Shown here in pieces: positions 52,785 through 59,257 of a stretch of 59,257 nt of DNA. The position numbers and the translations under genes are program-made. The stretch's first letter is position 1. The number at the start of each line of letters is the position of its first letter. The stretch covers positions 1-59,257 of the forward strand of contig JAFDVR010000011.1 of the NCBI GenBank assembly GCA_018268855.1, given 5' to 3'. Source of the stretch: Acidobacteriota bacterium. Lineage in GTDB: Bacteria > Acidobacteriota > Terriglobia > Terriglobales > Acidobacteriaceae. The notes under the pieces were generated by a model. It made no database searches, was not told where the DNA came from, and saw nothing but the letters and a program-made list of their open reading frames with translations.

Positions 52785-52813
52785 GTGGGTAAGCTACCAC
52801 ACGACTGAAAGCA

Positions 52814-53296
52814 TTATTGGGCTGCCGAAGCTACCAAATCCATTACGTCAGCAATGATGCGTGTAGTGGGATCGTAGGCAACGACGTAGCCGTCATAGTA
52901 TCCGTAGCGATATCCCGGAGGCAGTGGCGCCATGCCGCGATAGTAATACGTCGGTACAGAGCGGAAATATACCCCCCGCGGGATGCGCATGCCGGCGCGA
53001 AAGTCATAGCGATGATGCCAGTTCCGACTTCGGCGGTAGCGATCAACGTCATGGCGATAGTACCGCTCCCAGCGTGCTCGATCTTCATTGCGGAAGTGGT
53101 AATCGCGGCGGTCATTATCACGCCAGCCATTGTGGTTCCCGTTGTCGTGATGATCATTGTCGCGGCGGTCATTATGATCCCAGCCGTTATGATTTCCGTT
53201 GTCATGCCGATCATTGTCATGGTACTGGGCCACCATAGCGGAAGAGCCGGCAGCCAATGCCGCAGCAAGCATCCAGCTTGTGATTCGTCGATTCAT
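52814..53296 (-). CDS. Exported His/Asp/Asn-rich protein with RcnB-like C-terminus
   Basis: A 160-residue protein: signal peptide (ILNRR... ending SSAMVAQ), a low-complexity segment with tandem repeats of NDRRDN and HHDNGNHNGW (two copies), a basic RYYRHDVDRYRRSRNWHHR part, and a C-terminal domain GMAPLPPGYRYGYYDGYVVAYDP that matches the RcnB-type periplasmic fold used in nickel/cobalt homeostasis. The His/Asp-rich region could bind metals. Start ATG with AAGGAGAACG before it. Role in metal handling is inferred. Confidence 0.7.
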   Translation of the reverse strand: MNRRITSWMLAAALAAGSSAMVAQYHDNDRHDNGNHNGWDHNDRRDNDHHDNGNHNGWRDNDRRDYHFRNEDRARWERYYRHDVDRYRRSRNWHHRYDFRAGMRIPRGVYFRSVPTYYYRGMAPLPPGYRYGYYDGYVVAYDPTTRIIADVMDLVASAAQ

Positions 53297-53461
53297 AGTC
53301 GTTCTCCTTGCAGAGATTGGGATGCAGGCAGGCTTCTTACGGTCAGTTGCAGCAAAAAGATTTCGGGGAAATATCTATCAGTTCGATTTTGAGAGTATTG
53401 AAATCAGGTAGATAGTCGTTCGAAGGCCAAAGTGCGTCATAAAGTTTCAGGGAGGTGTGCT

Positions 53462-54181
53462 TTGGACGAGCAGCAGATGCATGATGAGCGCGAGATTCAG
53501 CGGCAGGTGCGGCGCGATGAGCGCATTCGTGCCAACGAGGCGCGCAACCCGCGAGGCCGTTCGTGGGGCCTTATTTTTATCGGTCTCTTACTCGTATTTC
53601 TTATTGGGATCGCAGCGGCATTTCTGTTCTTGCGTTCCGCAACGGGGAATGGTCCGGTGGCGCGCATCGCTTCTGCGTTGTTGGGAAGAAATGTGTCCTT
53701 CGACAGCTCTGCACCGGCTGTGGTGAACCGCATTCAACAGCTGAACAAGCTGGAGACGGTGGCATTTTCCGTAGACACCGTTGTGGAAGGAAGTAAAGGA
53801 AATCCTGTATTGCCGGATGCTTTATTCGGCGACAGAATTCTTCTGATTGCGCATGGGCAGACGATAGCCGGAGTAGATATGACAAAGCTGCAGGCCGATG
53901 CAGTGCATGTTTATGGGAAAAGCGTGACTGTGGATCTGCCGCCGTCTGAGATTTTCTTTACACGGCTTGATAGTTCCAAGACACGCGTCTATGCGCGTAC
54001 CACAGGACTGCTGGTGCAGCAGGATGCCAATCTCGAAGGCGAGACGCGGCAGCATGCAGAAGAGCAAATCCAGAAGGCCGCGATTGCCGATGGTGTGCTG
54101 GACACGGCACGCGCAAACGCCCGGGCCAGCATCACCACCTTGTTGACAGGACTCGGTTTTGAATCAGTGACGGTACGCTGA
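53462..54181 (+). CDS. DUF4230 membrane-anchored protein (TTG start)
   Basis: A 239-residue protein with a cytoplasmic charged N-terminus (QQMHDEREIQRQVRRDERIR), one membrane segment (about residues 35-56, GLIFIGLLLVFLIGIAAAFLFL) and an extracytoplasmic domain of the DUF4230 type (VVNRIQQLNKLETVAFSVDTVVEG, ILLIAHGQTIAGVDMTKLQ, SEIFFTRLDSSKTRVYART). The function of the family is unknown. TTG at 53462 is chosen because GGGAGG (53450-53455) sits 6 bases before it; an ATG at 53477 is the alternative. Ends next to a lipoprotein gene, convergent. Confidence 0.8.
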   Translation: MDEQQMHDEREIQRQVRRDERIRANEARNPRGRSWGLIFIGLLLVFLIGIAAAFLFLRSATGNGPVARIASALLGRNVSFDSSAPAVVNRIQQLNKLETVAFSVDTVVEGSKGNPVLPDALFGDRILLIAHGQTIAGVDMTKLQADAVHVYGKSVTVDLPPSEIFFTRLDSSKTRVYARTTGLLVQQDANLEGETRQHAEEQIQKAAIADGVLDTARANARASITTLLTGLGFESVTVR

Positions 54182-55000
54182 TTACTGCCTGGTCAAAGAA
54201 CCGTGGCCGGTGTCGGTGCAACCGGGCCCTGTGAGTGTGTAGCTGGTGATTGTCAGGGCCGTTGCGTCGGTATTGAACGAGCCGGTAGCGACGACCTGCG
54301 CGTGCGTATTCGCATCGGTGTAGGTGGCTGAGAAAGCGTCTCCAGTGACCACTGAATCCGTAACCACAGGTGAGGCAATGCATCCGTCTGGTGGAAACGT
54401 AGCGCTGCCGGTGAGATGGAAGGTGCCGTTCGCATCAGGCGAAGTGGTCTGTGTAAATTGCGCACTTACCGGCACGGTATAGCCATCCACCGAAGTGAAG
54501 TTTCCGGTATAGGTCCCGCTGATAGGCAGGTATTGCGCGGCTACAAGCGGCTGTGCGGCAATGCCGCAGGAACCGGAGATCGCGAAGTTCGCATTGTTCA
54601 ACGATTGAGTAGATGCATCGTATGTGCCATTAATTGTGAGTACGTTTCCGGCAAAACTCTGCGATTTGAGTGTAAGGGTGTTGTCTGCATTTAATTTTCC
54701 GCTAACCGCAATTGGCGATGTGGCGGAATAGCAAAGCTGAGAGGGCAATTGTCCAACAGCGGCCGTCGTGTGCAGGGTCCCGGTCACCGTATCGTTCTCT
54801 CCGGAGAGAGCACCGGAGATGGCAGCGATCTGCGAAGCAGATGCTGGTGTGGCGGTAGCCGAGAACTTCCAATTACCATTTACAGTTTGCGCGTTGAGAT
54901 TGGATTTGGAAATGCCGTTATCGCCACATCCTGAAAGGAGGGCGAGGAAGGAAGCGGCGCAAACCATTGCGGCTGCGCGAAGTGGGCCCGAGGTACGCAT
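54182..55000 (-). CDS. Lipoprotein of unknown function
   Basis: A 272-residue lipoprotein: the signal ends in the lipobox LLSGC (Cys at about residue 25). The mature protein is Thr/Ser/Ala-rich with beta-strand-like repeats (GALSGENDTVTGTLHTTAAVG, SGKLNADNTLTLKSQSFAG, ISGTYTGNFTSVDGYTVPV, LTGSATFPPDGC) and three further Cys. The pattern of about eight strands resembles a repeated beta-sandwich or small barrel seen in many acidobacterial surface lipoproteins. No family or function. Its stop lies 1 base after the convergent DUF4230 stop. Confidence 0.72.
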   Translation of the reverse strand: MRTSGPLRAAAMVCAASFLALLSGCGDNGISKSNLNAQTVNGNWKFSATATPASASQIAAISGALSGENDTVTGTLHTTAAVGQLPSQLCYSATSPIAVSGKLNADNTLTLKSQSFAGNVLTINGTYDASTQSLNNANFAISGSCGIAAQPLVAAQYLPISGTYTGNFTSVDGYTVPVSAQFTQTTSPDANGTFHLTGSATFPPDGCIASPVVTDSVVTGDAFSATYTDANTHAQVVATGSFNTDATALTITSYTLTGPGCTDTGHGSLTRQ

Positions 55001-55111
55001 AATGCTCCGATAAAACTAGGGAATATGTTCATGATGAGTCACAAGGGATGACTTATGAAGTGCCCAATGCTGGGATGCTGCCGTACAACTTAGGTATCAA
55101 CAGCTTTGCTT

Positions 55112-55540
55112 TTATAAAAGGATGGAGTGGGGCGTACGCTTGGCGAGTGCCTGATTGAAGGTTACAAGGGGAATCCTTGCTTCCGTGGCAAATGCCTGCA
55201 CATAATCATCGCTCCAGGCCTTCGGCATACTCTGCTTACGTGGCGAGAGAGTGCGGAATGTGTTTTCGAAGGTTGTTGGCTCATCCATCATGAACGCCGC
55301 ATCTTTACGAATCCAATATGCGTACGAATCATAAGCCTGTTCATTCGTGAGGAGGTCTGCACCCATGACCGCGGCCGTTGTGAGAAGCCGCAGAAAACCA
55401 AGTTGAGTAACACGGCAGAAGACCAGCGAAGTAGTAGCGGGTTGCGATGCATACCACTGCCATGCTTTGCGATGATGCATATGGCCAGGCCATGAGAGGG
55501 CCACCCAGACGTTCACATCAGGGAAACTCAATGAGGTCAT
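55112..55540 (-). CDS. vapC: VapC-type PIN-domain toxin (one acidic residue replaced)
   Basis: A 142-residue PIN-domain ribonuclease of the VapC toxin type: [18 protein letters not shown] gives Asp8, CRVTQLGFLRLLTT is typical of this group, AWSDDYVQAFA gives Asp111/112. In the last motif the usual LVTFD reads LVTFN, so Asn129 replaces one of the four metal-binding acids. This could lower activity. The toxin reading frame overlaps vapB by 23 bases. VapC enzymes cut tRNA or rRNA; the target is unknown. Confidence 0.85.
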   Translation of the reverse strand: MTSLSFPDVNVWVALSWPGHMHHRKAWQWYASQPATTSLVFCRVTQLGFLRLLTTAAVMGADLLTNEQAYDSYAYWIRKDAAFMMDEPTTFENTFRTLSPRKQSMPKAWSDDYVQAFATEARIPLVTFNQALAKRTPHSILL

Positions 55541-55748
55541 AGATCATTTCATTGGTAAGGTGAACTGAACCCGGATTTTTTGATTTCAACGGCGGGCGCT
55601 GCAATTTGCGCCGGCGAGGTTTGCTCATTTCGGCAAGCGCCAGCTTCAGGCCGTGACGCACGATCTCTTTAATGGATGTGCCATTTCTGGCTGCAACTAT
55701 CTTTGCCTGCTCGTACTCTGCGTCCGGAATGTCCACGGTGGTCCGCAT
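55518..55748 (-). CDS. vapB: VapB-type ribbon-helix-helix antitoxin
   Basis: A 76-residue antitoxin: [40 protein letters not shown] is the ribbon-helix-helix DNA-binding part, and the C-terminal tail ([16 protein letters not shown]) contacts the toxin. It is the first gene of the vapBC operon and starts 20-40 bases before the divergent kdsA, so the two promoters share a very short gap. Confidence 0.88.
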   Translation of the reverse strand: MRTTVDIPDAEYEQAKIVAARNGTSIKEIVRHGLKLALAEMSKPRRRKLQRPPLKSKNPGSVHLTNEMIYDLIEFP

Positions 55749-55786
55749 ATCGCGATGCTACCATAAATATGGCTGGAGGCATTTTA

Positions 55787-56668
55787 GTGTTTCAAATTGG
55801 CGATATTGCTGTAGGTAACGGACAACTTTTCCTCATCGCAGGGCCGTGCGTGATTGAAAGTGAAGCGCATGCGCAAAAGATGGCAGCAGCTATCTCGGCA
55901 GTGACTCGCGAACTGAACGTGCCGTATATCTTCAAGGCCAGTTATGACAAGGCTAACCGGACGTCCATCACCAGCTTTCGTGGCCCAGGCCTGGTGGAAG
56001 GTGCGCGGATCCTGCGTGCCGTGGTAAAGGAAACAGGGCTGCCTGTGTTGACGGACGTTCACTCAGCGGAGCAGGCGAAGCAGTTGCATGCAGAGCTTGG
56101 CGATGTGGAGGCGGTGTTACAGATTCCTGCGTTCCTCTGCCGCCAGACGGACCTGCTGATCGCTGCTGCGGAAACTGGCCGCACGGTGAACATCAAGAAG
56201 GGCCAGTTCGTCGCGCCGTCTGATATGAAGCATGCTGTGCAGAAGGTGACCGACAGCGGCAACACACGCGTATGCTTGACGGAGCGTGGAGCTTCCTTCG
56301 GCTACAACAATCTGGTTGTCGATATGCGTTCGCTGCCGATTATGCGCGGGTTTGCACCGGTGATCTTCGATGCCACGCACTCTGTTCAGACGCCTTCAGC
56401 AGCAGGTGGCAAGAGCGGTGGCCAGCCGGAGTTTATTCCTGTGCTGTCGCGCGCGGCTGTGGCTGCGGGCATCGATGGATTGTTTATGGAAGTGCACGAC
56501 AATCCCACATGTGCGTTGAGTGATGGTGCGAATGCGCTGGATTTGAAGAATCTGAAGTCAACGCTGGAGCAGTTGCTGCGGGTGCATGAGGCTGCGAAGT
56601 ATTTGGCTGAGTCTCATTCTTCTCCAGAATTTCTGGTTGATGCATGCTCGCGCTATGGTGCGATATGA
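55787..56668 (+). CDS. kdsA: 3-deoxy-8-phosphooctulonate synthase
   Basis: KdsA condenses PEP with arabinose 5-phosphate to make KDO 8-phosphate for lipopolysaccharide. The 293-residue product has [96 protein letters not shown] and [11 protein letters not shown]. The Cys of AFLCRQTD, with the C-terminal DNP, are common to KdsA forms. GTG 55787 has GGAGG seven bases before it; ATG 55769 is in frame but has no ribosome site. It supports a diderm lipopolysaccharide-type envelope. Confidence 0.94.
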   Translation: MFQIGDIAVGNGQLFLIAGPCVIESEAHAQKMAAAISAVTRELNVPYIFKASYDKANRTSITSFRGPGLVEGARILRAVVKETGLPVLTDVHSAEQAKQLHAELGDVEAVLQIPAFLCRQTDLLIAAAETGRTVNIKKGQFVAPSDMKHAVQKVTDSGNTRVCLTERGASFGYNNLVVDMRSLPIMRGFAPVIFDATHSVQTPSAAGGKSGGQPEFIPVLSRAAVAAGIDGLFMEVHDNPTCALSDGANALDLKNLKSTLEQLLRVHEAAKYLAESHSSPEFLVDACSRYGAI

Positions 56669-56707
56669 AATCTCAATTGATTCAATGCATAGGAAAAATG
56701 CAATACA

Positions 56708-56772
56708 CGGTAGGTCACGGCTTCAGCCGTGACATTCAACCGAATCGTTAATTCCGGCTTTAGCCGCTGAGG
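56708..56772 (+). repeat. Left inverted end with two REP-like hairpins
   Basis: Contains GTCACGGCTTCAGCCGTGAC (stem of 8, loop TTCA) and TCCGGCTTTAGCCGCTG. It includes the end of the transposase reading frame. Confidence 0.75.
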
Positions 56773-57191
56773 AACGATCTCCGTGATATACGGACGAGAA
56801 TGCATACTCTTCTGCTTTTGTGACGAGGTGGGCGCGAACAGGATTCTGGTGAATATATTCACGTCTGGTTACAAACTCTTCAGCATCGCGCATTCTTCGC
56901 TCATGGAAACTTTTCTGCCAGACAGGAAATTTCGATGCAAGGCGATGAGAGAAGCCACCTTTGATCAGGCCCACTGCGCGCTCAATGGTGATGTCGCAGG
57001 GGCGTGAGGAGCAGATGTACATGGTCTGGCATGATCACAAAGGCATGTAGCCGATATTTGCCTTCGCGTCTGTAATGCTGCAGCGTATCCATAAACAGAT
57101 GAGCATTAGCTTCCACCTGGAAGAGCCGTCTTTTGTCATAGGTGCGAAAGGCAACACAATAGGTTGCCGTGGAACTCGACGAGGTCAGCAT
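56723..57191 (-). pseudogene. RAYT (Y1 tyrosine transposase), frameshifted
   Basis: The N-terminal part (AFRTYDKRRLFQVEANAHLF, RLHAFVIMPDHVHLLLTP) carries the HUH-type HVH metal motif; the C-terminal part (DITIERAVGLIKGGFSHRLA, FPVWQKSFHERRM, EYIHQNPVRAHLVTKAEEY) carries the catalytic Tyr in YIHQNPV. They lie in different frames: the C4 run at 56999-57002 has one C too many; with three the text reads LLTPCDITIERAV. Only one indel separates two clean parts, so the break is recent or a sequencing error. Start ATG 57191 has no ribosome site. The frame runs on into the left REP. Confidence 0.8.
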
Positions 57192-57207
57192 CGGAAAAGT
57201 TTATCGT

Positions 57208-57272
57208 CCCCAGCGGCTAAAGCCGGAGCAGTTGGGCCGATCAATTGTCACGGCTGAAGCCGTGACCTACCG
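57208..57272 (-). repeat. Right inverted end with two REP-like hairpins
   Basis: The reverse complement of the left end, identical in the outer 27 and inner 17 bases. It begins 17 bases before the transposase start codon. Confidence 0.75.
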
Positions 57273-57299
57273 CTCCTCGCTTATCCTCGATCTTGGAAC

Positions 57300-57845
57300 T
57301 TATCGAACACCCACAGGCTTTTGATCGTTCCACTCATCTGCAACAATTCCCAAATCGGAGAGCGTCTGCATGGTGCTTTCGATATTGCGGCGAATCTGTG
57401 GGAGGACCTGCTTGGGCGCATTGTGCGCTTCTTCGACAGCCACTACGCGGCCGTAGGGCCAGGCATCGCGTGGGACGGCGTTGAGCGCTTCGGCAAGGTC
57501 GGAGAGGCGGATGCTGACCACATCCTTACGTGCAGCAACCGGTCGCAGCAGAGTGCCTTTGCCAACGGGTGACGGGTTGGCGTCTGCACGCAGAATGGTG
57601 AGCGTAATCATGTCTGCCTGCACGGTGAGCAGAGGGTTCTCCCACTGCGCGGTGGACTGAACATTCATGTAGAGGTTCTTCGAGGGGGGAGGGATGTGCG
57701 CCAGGTCATCGCGGGCCATCTCCAGTTTGGCGCGTCGTTCGGCCTGCTCCTGTGGCGTAAGAGTGGCTGGATTCGATTTGCTCCGGCATCCAGTGGGCAG
57801 AAGAACCAATACGGCGAGAAGAAGGGCGATAACTGTGCGGGTCAC
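57300..57845 (-). CDS. Lipoprotein of unknown function
   Basis: A 181-residue lipoprotein with signal MTRTVIALLLAVLVLLPTGC (Cys20 as lipidation site). The mature part is helical and beta mixed (PQEQAERRAKLEMARDDLAHI, MNVQSTAQWENPLLTVQADMITLTI, ATHRSS-like ends absent) with the segment AVPRDAWPYGRVVAVEEAHNA. It is similar in type to biopolymer or envelope lipoproteins of acidobacteria, but I do not recognise it. Divergent from the ribH fusion gene, 92 bases away. Confidence 0.7.
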   Translation of the reverse strand: MTRTVIALLLAVLVLLPTGCRSKSNPATLTPQEQAERRAKLEMARDDLAHIPPPSKNLYMNVQSTAQWENPLLTVQADMITLTILRADANPSPVGKGTLLRPVAARKDVVSIRLSDLAEALNAVPRDAWPYGRVVAVEEAHNAPKQVLPQIRRNIESTMQTLSDLGIVADEWNDQKPVGVR

Positions 57846-57936
57846 ACGTTAAAGATAGCGGGGAAAGTTCTCTGTTGTCAGTTTCAGTGCTTACCAACGT
57901 ACTTTTCGCGTACTTGCGAACGGTACAATCAAGAGC

Positions 57937-58803
57937 ATGATTAAGGGAGTGACACGGGTGATGGCAGTGGAGAATGCCGCCGCCTGGGAGCGCCTGGGAG
58001 CGCTATTAAGCGAGTTAGGATTTGAGCCGGGCAAGGGCTGGGAAGACGCCACCGGCAAGGGCGCCGCGTTTCTGGCGCCGCTCGGCAATCTGGAGTTTGT
58101 GACCGGTCGGCAGCCCGCCGTGCCGGAGTTGCTGGTTGAAGTTACGTCATTGGACGTGGTGCATACTGCCGTCAAAAAGTGGATGACGGCTGAGGGACTG
58201 ACCGCGAAGTTGGGCGATGTTGCCGAAACGCATTGGAATTCGCGCCTCTTCACCGCGGAACCTGCGCCTGGCGTCCAGATTGGATTTTGGGAGCGTAACG
58301 ATCCGTACAGCGGCAAACCTGCTGCTATGGAAGGTGATCTGATTGCCACCGGCATGCGATTTGCTATCGTGGTCGCGCGTTGGAATGCGGTGATTACCCA
58401 TCGCCTGTTGCAGGGCGCGTTGGATGCGCTGCTGCGCTCGGGCGCAAAGAAGGATTATATCGAGATTGTGCGGGTGCCGGGGGCATGGGAGATTCCTGCA
58501 GCGGCGCGCACGCTGGCGGAGACGAAGAAATTCGATGCGCTGATTACGCTGGGCGTTCTGCTGCGCGGTGAAACAGCGCATTACGAGGCGATCTATAACG
58601 AAGTGTCGCGGGGCATTGGACAAAGCCAGCAGGAGACGGGCGTCCCGCATGCGTTTGGCGTGCTGACCTGCGAGACGCTGGAGCAGGCGTTGAACCGCGC
58701 TGGCCTGAAGGCTGGCAACAAAGGATTCGAAGCGGCAGCGGCGGCGATTGAGATGGTGTCCATCAATAAGAAGATCGGCCAGAAGCATGGGAGCGCGAAG
58801 TAG
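57937..58803 (+). CDS. ribH: 6,7-dimethyl-8-ribityllumazine synthase with N-terminal VOC-like domain
   Basis: The C-terminal 150 residues are lumazine synthase: FAIVVARWNAVITHRLLQGAL, VRVPGAWEIPAAARTL, ALITLGVLLRGETAHYEAI (with the catalytic His in AHYE), HAFGVLTCETLEQALNRAG and GNKGFEAAAAAIEM. It condenses the ribityl-pyrimidine with dihydroxybutanone phosphate in riboflavin synthesis. The first 125 residues look like a VOC/glyoxalase-type half (RVMAVENAAAWERLGALLSELGF, AAFLAPLGNLEFVTGR, ELLVEVTSLDVVHTAVKKW, RLFTAEPAPGVQIGFWER). Normal RibH is about 155 residues and has no such part. nusB follows directly. The VOC reading is by fold pattern. Confidence 0.85.
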   Translation: MIKGVTRVMAVENAAAWERLGALLSELGFEPGKGWEDATGKGAAFLAPLGNLEFVTGRQPAVPELLVEVTSLDVVHTAVKKWMTAEGLTAKLGDVAETHWNSRLFTAEPAPGVQIGFWERNDPYSGKPAAMEGDLIATGMRFAIVVARWNAVITHRLLQGALDALLRSGAKKDYIEIVRVPGAWEIPAAARTLAETKKFDALITLGVLLRGETAHYEAIYNEVSRGIGQSQQETGVPHAFGVLTCETLEQALNRAGLKAGNKGFEAAAAAIEMVSINKKIGQKHGSAK

Positions 58804-59244
58804 ATGGGAACACGAAGAAAATCGCGCGAGTTGACCATGCAGATGCTGTTCCAGATGGACCTCGGAAAGCAAACTCCGGCGGACGTGCAGAAGACGTTCT
58901 GGAAGTCGCGAGTCGATGAGAACGGCAAACCTGGCGACGATGAGGACACGCGCGGATTTGCGGAAGATATCTTTCGTGTGGCCACCGAGCGCAATGAGGA
59001 GATCGACGATCTGATCGAGGCGCACGCGCAGAACTGGCGCATCGCCCGGATGGCCACAGTAGACCGCAATTTACTGCGCATGGCCGTGGCGGAGATGATC
59101 GGTTTTACGTCCACGCCGCACCCTATCATCATCGATGAGGCGCTGGAGATTGGCCGCCGCTATGCCGCGCCGGAGAGTATTTCTTTTTTGAATGGTGTTT
59201 TGGACGCCGTAAGCCGCGCTGTGATGAAAAAACGGCTTGGGTAA
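58804..59244 (+). CDS. nusB: Transcription antitermination factor NusB
   Basis: A 146-residue all-helical protein that with NusE/S10 binds boxA of rRNA transcripts. Typical text: KSRELTMQMLFQMDLGKQTP at the start, NWRIARMATVDRNLLRMAVAEMI in the middle and IIIDEALEIGRRYAAPESISFLNGVLDAV at the end. The ATG immediately follows the ribH stop, the common ribH-nusB order. A short insert (DENGKPGDDEDT) is present in the middle loop. Complete in the window, 13 bases before its end. Confidence 0.96.
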   Translation: MGTRRKSRELTMQMLFQMDLGKQTPADVQKTFWKSRVDENGKPGDDEDTRGFAEDIFRVATERNEEIDDLIEAHAQNWRIARMATVDRNLLRMAVAEMIGFTSTPHPIIIDEALEIGRRYAAPESISFLNGVLDAVSRAVMKKRLG

Positions 59245-59257
59245 GAAGCCAGGGTCA

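Larger units (their letters stand above)
56708..57272. mobile_element. REP-RAYT unit (transposase gene between inverted REP pairs)
   Basis: The element of 565 bases has 65-base imperfect inverted ends. The first 27 bases, CGGTAGGTCACGGCTTCAGC and following, are identical, then 18 differ, then TCCGGCTTTAGCCGCTG is identical again. Each end therefore carries two hairpin units: GTCACGGC-TTCA-GCCGTGAC and CCGGCTTTAGCCG. The gene inside is a Y1-type RAYT. RAYTs mobilise REP sequences in other genomes. The gene is frameshifted, so the unit is probably no longer autonomous. Confidence 0.75.

Overview
The window looks like chromosomal DNA of an acidobacterium of the Terriglobia/Acidobacteriaceae type (Terriglobus, Edaphobacter or Granulicella relatives). 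The basis is a balanced, moderately GC-rich composition, many short genes on alternating strands, frequent GTG starts, and a diderm gene content (BamD-like protein, KdsA, OmpA-family and beta-barrel proteins) combined with families common in that group: DUF2264, SIMPL pairs, SSS symporters, secreted low-complexity proteins and Gfo/Idh/MocA oxidoreductases. The genus cannot be fixed without a search.

Layout. 1-1.4 kb: the start of tuf (minus strand) behind tRNA-Thr(TGT), tRNA-Tyr, tRNA-Thr(GGT) and tRNA-Gly(TCC), the same tRNA set that precedes tufB in E. coli, here with two small protein genes inserted. 1.6-11.4 kb: secreted low-complexity proteins, an esterase, an MBL-fold hydrolase, a YihY membrane protein, an SSS symporter, a type II NADH dehydrogenase and a Gfo/Idh/MocA oxidoreductase. 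11.4-14.6 kb: an RsbQ-like alpha/beta hydrolase overlapping a double-PAS histidine kinase, then purU. 14.7-18.6 kb: bamD-like, rpe and a shortened UvrC-like protein. 18.6-19.3 kb: a HigBA-type toxin-antitoxin locus with a frameshifted toxin. 19.4-25.7 kb: the pmbA/tldD protease pair, a YfiT-like protein, an uncharacterised protein with a PD-(D/E)XK-like C-terminus, and a dihydrouridine synthase. 25.7-31.7 kb: a repeat-containing gap, an ArsR-SRPBCC-DinB operon, rpmE, MarR-DUF1398, a DnaC-like ATPase and an OmpA-family protein. 32-35.7 kb: symporter-DUF2264 with a convergent 2-hydroxyacid dehydrogenase. 36-42.7 kb: scpA, trpS, an M50 protease, a hexapeptide protein, two SIMPL paralogues and small proteins. 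42.8-48.5 kb: moaA, a GAF-GGDEF cyclase, two secreted proteins, a second SRPBCC-ArsR pair with two operator-like palindromes, and a HepT/MNT locus with a frameshifted HepT. 48.6-55 kb: pyrG, a GMC oxidoreductase, an aldo/keto reductase, an RcnB-like protein, a DUF4230 protein and a lipoprotein. 55.1-59.2 kb: vapBC, kdsA, a REP-flanked and frameshifted RAYT transposase, a lipoprotein, a VOC-lumazine synthase fusion and nusB.

The most noteworthy points are the RsbQ/PAS-histidine kinase couple (an RsbQ partner that is a kinase rather than the RsbP phosphatase), the apparent VOC-RibH fusion, the complete REP-RAYT unit with 65-base inverted ends, three toxin-antitoxin loci whose toxins all carry visible lesions beside intact antitoxins, and operator palindromes of which one also contains the ribosome binding site. 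No CRISPR array, rRNA operon, prophage or complete insertion sequence was seen.
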